DNA of 64,000 bases, taken from contig JAULSR010000002.1 of NCBI GenBank assembly GCA_030512295.1, positions 7,936,001-8,000,000 on the forward strand, written 5' to 3'. The notes under the pieces were generated by a model. The model was not told the origin of the DNA, did not search any database, and saw only the letters and a list, made by a program, of their open reading frames with translations. Shown in pieces: positions 58,926 to 64,000 of the stretch. A program made the position numbers and the translations under genes. Numbering within the stretch: position 1 is the stretch's first letter; each line of letters starts with the position of its first letter. This stretch comes from Bombardia bombarda (Eukaryota; Ascomycota; Sordariomycetes; Sordariales; Lasiosphaeriaceae).

Positions 58926-60800
58926 CTACCGCTGCCGTAACATCCCCTCATGCTCAACCCAGAAATTCTTGCACGCCCGGTGTCCCCAGAACTCGACCCA
59001 CCACTCCCCAAAGCTATCCTCCACATCAAAGTCCACCTTTGCGATCCTCTCGTCCCTCCGGAGACCGCAAATCACGCATGGCTTGGGCGCCGTCGCCACC
59101 ATCGGCACCACATGAGCCGAGACATTTAGCGTGAGCTCGGGCACCCTGAGCAGCTGTCCATCACCCCCCTTAGACCCAACAGCAGCAGCAGCAGCAGCAC
59201 TATTTGCGGCCGCGACCGCAGCCCGCAGCCTGCCCAGCTGCTGCTCCCACACAGCCACCACCTCGGCGGCCTCGCGGTCCTCGCGCGCCGACTGCGTCTT
59301 GTCGACGCCCGCGAGCTTCATCCCTCCTTTATTTCCTGCGGCCGAGATGGCCATGCCCTGCATCAGGAACTTGTCGCGGCGCCAGCGCAGCTTGCGGCCG
59401 GCCACGATGCGCGCGGCTACGGTCGCGAGCGCGAGGTGGCCGCGGAGGAAGAGCACGGTGGCCGGGTGGGCCGTGACCTGGTGCTGGCTGGCCGGCGGCA
59501 GCTGGGTGGTGAGGGGTTTGAGGAGGGAGGTGGTGGCGAGGTCGAGGAGCTTGGGGAGGATGGAGAGCAGGACGGAGGGCGGGGGGATGTTGGTTGGTGG
59601 TGGGCCGGCGGGGGCGATTTCGGCATTGTTATTTGCTTTTTCTAGAGCAGAGTTATGCACGAAAAAGGGGGTTGGCTTTTTGGTCTTGATAGATTTCTTT
59701 CCATTGGCTGGTTGGCTAGAGGTAGGTGGTGGCGGTTTGGCGGCGTCTCCAGGGAGATCCTCGAACTCTGCCCACTCATCCCCGAATCCATCCGCGTCTT
59801 CAACAGACGGCCACGCCGTCACGGGCGAGGGGGACTTTGCCCTGGTTTCTTTGGGGTACTCTGATCCTTGTGGCATGCTGACCCTGAGCTCCTTCAGAGG
59901 GTCGGGTTTTCGGTTCTGAAAGGATCCATATGGGGATTTAGGCGCTTGCGGGTAGAGCGGCCGGTTCCCTTTTGTGGTCGGGTTTGATAAGAGAAGACCT
60001 GGAGGCTGTTTCCTTGTCGTCGGTGCGGTAGCGCCTGAGTTGAGACTAACGGGTGCAGAGCTCGTGATAGACTTTGCTGCTGGAGCCAGTATCCCTTGGT
60101 GTGTCGTGGGAACTGGATCTGACTCGAAGTCGCCGAAATCATCGTCCTCATCATCATCCAAAGGTTCCTGGAGATCGAAATCTGCAGCATCGAAGAGCAC
60201 GCTGGGATCTGAATTTTGTGCAACTCTCTTTGAAACTTTCTGCTTCGTAGGCGCTTCCCACGACGGCCTTTCTTGCCAAGACTCCAGTTTAGGTTGTGTT
60301 GGCATAAGATCAACGAGGTTGTTGCTCATCAGGTCCATTGTCGACGCCCTGACGATTCTTGTCCGCCCTGGATCGGGTCTCGGAACTTGGACAGTAGGCG
60401 GCTGTGCTGGTTCTTCTGGGGGTGCGACTTCAAAGTCACCCCATCCATCTTCATCCTCATCTTTCTCGACAGGCTTCTGTCCAATAAGTGATGGCCCGCT
60501 CTGTAGTCCCGCCAGGTCCCCGAGATCTCCCCACACATTTGCATTTTGACTCTGGGCTTGGGCTGACGGTAAGGTCGGCCATGAGCTCACAGGGCTCGCT
60601 GTCTGCTGTACTAGAGAGGGCCACTGTAAAGCCCGGTTGTTGTCTTGAGGCTGGGCAGTTGATGTGCTTGGCGAGGATAAGAACGAGAAGGGGTCACCCG
60701 CAGCTGCCGTGACGGGAATTCTATTTGACTGAACTTGAGGCTGCTGCGAGTTTGGTTTTTGAGGCGCGCTGTCGAAAGCCGCAAAAAGGTCGGCCGACAT
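58926..60800 (-). CDS. Clathrin-adaptor accessory candidate, aftiphilin/LAA2-like
   Basis: Single exon, 624 residues, starting MSADLFAAFDSAP; the frame is open slightly upstream but this is the first ATG. Most of the protein is disordered and Pro/Ser/Gln-rich. It carries three acidic aromatic motifs of the kind that bind the AP-1/GGA ear: GWGDFE at about residue 119, DDDFGDFES at about 219 and DEWAEFEDL at about 341. The C-terminal third is helical and Ala/Leu-rich and ends in a compact conserved-looking block: CVICGLRRDERIAKVDFDVE, then WWVEFWGHRACKNFWVEHE, with CxxC and H..C positions that could bind a metal. Architecture resembles fungal relatives of yeast Laa2 and animal aftiphilin, which work with AP-1 at the trans-Golgi. 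The role is inferred from motifs. Confidence 0.75.
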   Translation of the reverse strand: MSADLFAAFDSAPQKPNSQQPQVQSNRIPVTAAAGDPFSFLSSPSTSTAQPQDNNRALQWPSLVQQTASPVSSWPTLPSAQAQSQNANVWGDLGDLAGLQSGPSLIGQKPVEKDEDEDGWGDFEVAPPEEPAQPPTVQVPRPDPGRTRIVRASTMDLMSNNLVDLMPTQPKLESWQERPSWEAPTKQKVSKRVAQNSDPSVLFDAADFDLQEPLDDDEDDDFGDFESDPVPTTHQGILAPAAKSITSSAPVSLNSGATAPTTRKQPPGLLLSNPTTKGNRPLYPQAPKSPYGSFQNRKPDPLKELRVSMPQGSEYPKETRAKSPSPVTAWPSVEDADGFGDEWAEFEDLPGDAAKPPPPTSSQPANGKKSIKTKKPTPFFVHNSALEKANNNAEIAPAGPPPTNIPPPSVLLSILPKLLDLATTSLLKPLTTQLPPASQHQVTAHPATVLFLRGHLALATVAARIVAGRKLRWRRDKFLMQGMAISAAGNKGGMKLAGVDKTQSAREDREAAEVVAVWEQQLGRLRAAVAAANSAAAAAAVGSKGGDGQLLRVPELTLNVSAHVVPMVATAPKPCVICGLRRDERIAKVDFDVEDSFGEWWVEFWGHRACKNFWVEHEGMLRQR

Positions 60801-61449
60801 GATGGACAAGGAATCCCTTGGGATGAAGGTAAATCACCCAAGATTCACATTCACGGATCCCCAGAACAAGGTTAAGGTACCTTAGGCTCAAAGCCGTATT
60901 TCATCCCACGATCCAGAGGACCACTAGGTAAAGTGACTCACTCCAGTCGTCTGGGCGTGTTGTTCTGCAAAAATGACGACCACAGCCAGTCCTTATGGTC
61001 CTGGATGGCCGACGTTGGGAGTGGGTTTCGAGGGTACCGGTGAGGAATCCGGGCGATTGGATGACGGGAGTGCTTCTGCAGCCACTAGAGACATAGGCGT
61101 ACTAGAAAATCCCTGTCGCCCGCTGTAGATTAGGCGAAAGCACCCCCGCCCCGCTGGGCCACTCCCCCACTTGCCAACCATAACTCATACCATCCCGCCT
61201 CGTCAGGTCGTCCGACCCTGCAGCATCGTGAAGTGACACACGGCGACTTTGGACCATCTCATCGAGTCGTCTTATATGAGAGGAGCTGTTGCACGCAGAT
61301 ACAGACAGAATTAGACAGGCTTGACTGACTGACCGATACTTTTCAATTACTTCTTCCTGCACACAACATCACCAGTTTCACTTTCACCCCCTCGTCCATC
61401 TCCCTGATCAGTCGAGCATGTTGAGCGTGCTGTTGCTGCGCATGTCACG
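60801..61449. promoter_or_regulatory. Divergent promoter, LAA2-like / TBC gene
   Basis: 649 bp between divergent starts of two genes with predicted membrane-traffic roles. A GGTACCTTAGG stretch lies near 60877. No specific regulator site is recognised. Confidence 0.45.
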
Positions 61450-63963
61450 ATGAGGTCATTGGCTGAAACAAAGTAGGTAGGCGGGAGATCCCAACTGGAC
61501 CCCAGATCCCCTCGTTCTGTGCGCGACACCGCTAACTCGTCCATTAATTTAGGTTGAGGTGGGAAGAGACACTTAAACGCAGTTCCAATATCGCCGATCT
61601 TCGGCGCTCTGTCAAGCCCAACGGTTCTGAGAGCCCATGCTTGTCTGGATGTCGTTCTGTTTGCTGGAAAGCCTTCCTCCTGTTTCAAGATGCTCCTGCC
61701 GCCAACTGGCCGCACATATTGCGCGAATCGCGCAACTCTTATAGTTCGGCCTGCGCCGATTACTTAAAGTTTATCAAACATCCCGAGCAGCTGGCAGCCC
61801 TGCCCTTCGACCCTCTTGACGATGACCCCGACTCGCCGTGGAATGCTGCGCGCAGAGATGAGCTTATCCGGGACGAGATCCTGCAGGATGTCCGCAGGCT
61901 GCCGGACGAGCCCTTTTATCATCGGGAGGACATACAGACAATGATCCTCGATATCCTCTTTCTGTACTGCAAATTGAACCCGAGTGTGGGTGGTTACCGC
62001 CAGGGCATGCATGAGCTCCTCGCTCCTATGGTCTATGTTGTTGCTCAAGACGCTGTCGATCGTGGGGCCATCGCAGTAGGCGACCCTGCCGACCCTGTCA
62101 TGGTTGAGATGTTGGACTCGTACTATATCGAGCACGACGCTTATGCTCTCTTCGATAAGATCATGGGACGCGCGAGCGTCTTTTACGAGGTTGACACAGA
62201 GGCAGGGTCATCAGTCCCGGAACAGAGCACAATCGTGGAAAAGAGCAGGTACATCCACGAGACCGCTCTGATGAAGATCGACCAGGAGCTTGCAAGCCAT
62301 ATCAAAAATATCGAAGTGCTGCCCCAAATATTCTTAATGTGAGTACTTGTTTCCTTATTTAAACTTTTGCTGTTCAAGGGCTGATCACCACCAGTCGCTG
62401 GATTCGTCTTCTATTCGGCAGAGAATTCCCGTTCGAACAACTGCTGGCTCTGTGGGATGCTATTTTCGCATTCGACCCAAGTTTAGACCTGATAGATTTC
62501 ATTTGTGTTGCTATGTTACTTCGGATTCGATGGACTTGTAAGGGCCCTCTCCTCCTATGCTCTCTGACACCAAGACTAACAAGAGACCAGTGCTAGAAGC
62601 CGACTATTCGGTTGCGTTGCAGCTATTACTAAAATACCCTATTCCTAAACACCCTTATGGTCCTCATACCTTTGTTAACGACGCCATTTACCTGAAAGAT
62701 CATCCTACAGCCGCGGGCGGCACAACATTGATCTTCAAATATACCGGAAAGAGTCCAGCCGCATCAGCAACATCATCAACGCCATCATCAACAACATCAC
62801 GTCCTTCAACGCCGTCATCCAAGACCTTTGGTGGCTTGCGGCCGCGCACACTTGGTGCCAAGTCACCTCTTTCGTTATCAACCAGACTTTTGCAGCAACC
62901 AGGCGGTGTAGAGGCACTTCTGCAAGGTGCCGCTAAGGGCGTTCTTGAGCGTGGAGAGAAGTTTGGAATCAACCAAGCCGTTCGAGATGCTATGGGAGAG
63001 ATTAAGCGAAACATGCAGGGACTCCAAGAGGCTCGCAGTTCTGCCAGGGGAAGCCCCAGCTTAGGCGACAACGGGCCAACTTATTCAGATCATTCACTTG
63101 CTATTACCATGATGGAACGGAGGAATCGCCGGTTGGCATCAATGTTGGATGAGTCAATCACGAATCTCAAGCTACTGGTGGCTTCCAAACTCGACGGGAA
63201 CAAGGAGGAGACGATCGAGGCGGTGGAGACTGCTGCAGCTAAGGTTCAGTTCGTCAAGACCTGTTTGGAGGATTCCTCACTCGCTCTCTCAGAGGAGGAA
63301 CTGCCTTCGCTAGGTGCGCTCACTATTTCAACCCACAGTGAGATGCGGTCGCCCACAGTTGCACTAGATACGACTCCTGTGGTGATGACTTCGGCTGTTG
63401 AGGAGGCAAGATCCACGCTGTCATCTCCAGGATCGGATAAGCAGGACCGCGTGCTGGTCTCCCTCCCAGAAGAGCATAACGAGGATCAGCTAATTCCCAT
63501 GGATGTCGACAAAATGGACACCGATGATCATCCTGAGCAACCCATATCACCAACCGTCGGGGATAACACTACCGGCCCGCCTCCGCCAGTTCCGGTGGAG
63601 ACCATACCGCCTGCCACAACTGAACCACCATCATCACCTTCGCTTGCCGTCAAGCCGCAGCGGCCACAAGGCCCGATTCCGACTCGATCTACATTAGCAC
63701 AGTCATCATTCTCATGGATGCTTGAGCCGGATACCACCATGTCGTCGTCGATGCACACCCCCGCATCCTCCTTTCCGACGAGCCGGCCGCCTAGCAGCGG
63801 CGGCGGCGGTGGCGGTATCAGCGGGGCCCAGAGGCGGCGTACCAACGCCAGCCGGGATCGTAATGCCTTTTTGTTTGGCGAGGTTACCTCGGATGAAGCT
63901 CGCGAGAGGAAGCCATCGACGGATGAGATCTTTGGATTGCAGCCGATTCGAAAGGGCAAATGA
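61450..63963 (+). CDS. Rab GTPase-activating protein, TBC1D5-like
   Basis: Exons 61450-61472 (MRSLAETK), 61553-62338, 62395-62537 and 62591-63963; 2325 nt, 774 residues, all phases agree. TBC domain: arginine finger in EILQDVRR (IxxDxxR, Arg123), glutamine finger in GGYRQGMHELLAP (Gln158), then YYIEHDAYALFDKIM and RWIRLLFGREFPFEQLLALWD across the second intron. The spacing and the MHELLAP and EHDAYALF segments match the TBC1D5 group, which in animals acts on Rab7 at retromer-coated endosomes. The C-terminal 300 residues are Ser/Pro-rich with a Gly run and end RKPSTDEIFGLQPIRKGK. Both catalytic fingers are intact, so GAP activity is expected; the Rab target is inference. The stop lies 37 bp before the window end. 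Confidence 0.94.
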
Positions 63964-64000
63964 AGGTGTCCGTCTGTGAAGGGTGTGACTCTCGGCGGGG

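Noticed and set aside
1..64000. tRNA genes, CRISPR arrays, transposons or a biosynthetic cluster
   Set aside because: I looked for tRNA B-box motifs, regularly spaced repeats, transposase or reverse-transcriptase motifs and cluster-type enzymes and recognised none. A tRNAscan-SE and RepeatMasker run would settle it.

Overview
The window is nuclear DNA from a filamentous ascomycete (Pezizomycotina, most likely Sordariomycetes; Hypocreales is my best guess). The grounds are short introns (about 50-110 nt) with GT...AG ends and CTAAC-type branch sites, GC-rich codon third positions, long pyrimidine-rich leaders, a solitary 5S rRNA gene outside any rDNA array, and a set of fungal housekeeping proteins (NAD-glutamate dehydrogenase, prephenate dehydrogenase, vacuolar alkaline phosphatase, STE11-type MAPKKK, GPI-anchored aspartic protease). 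I rebuilt exon structures by hand from frame, splice signals and family resemblance. Seventeen protein genes and one RNA gene are supported.

Layout, left to right: a 4.2 kb non-coding lead; GDH2 (+); TYR1 (-); an ATS1-like RCC1-repeat protein (+); the checkpoint-clamp gene RAD9 (-); an F-box protein (+); a dispersed 5S rRNA (+); PHO8-type alkaline phosphatase (-); a small NTF2/SnoaL-like protein (+); an alpha/beta-hydrolase fused to a Cys-based phosphatase (-); a mitochondrial DUF1640/CCDC90 membrane protein (+); STE11 (-); a large leucine-rich-repeat protein (+); a yapsin-like protease (-); a V-ATPase proteolipid (+); a Myb/SANT-like protein (-); a TFC7-like histidine phosphatase (-); an aftiphilin/LAA2-like adaptor accessory candidate (-); and a TBC1D5-like Rab GAP (+).

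These are independent single-gene units, not an operon or a metabolite cluster. The first fourteen protein genes strictly alternate in strand, so nearly all neighbours share either a divergent promoter or a convergent terminator region. Large gaps (3-5 kb) sit upstream of GDH2, between STE11 and the LRR gene, and upstream of the Myb-like gene. I saw no transposon, CRISPR array, tRNA, virus or toxin gene.

Points most worth a second look: the hydrolase-phosphatase fusion, whose C-terminus looks like an mRNA-capping-type RNA triphosphatase; a 5S rRNA that differs from the usual Pezizomycotina sequence but with paired, compensating changes in several helices; two genes (GDH2 and the LRR gene) whose frames can each be reconciled by one extra C in a C-run; an atypical V-ATPase c-subunit with a 13-nt microexon; and dinucleotide repeats lying directly beside splice sites in RAD9 and the TFC7-like gene.
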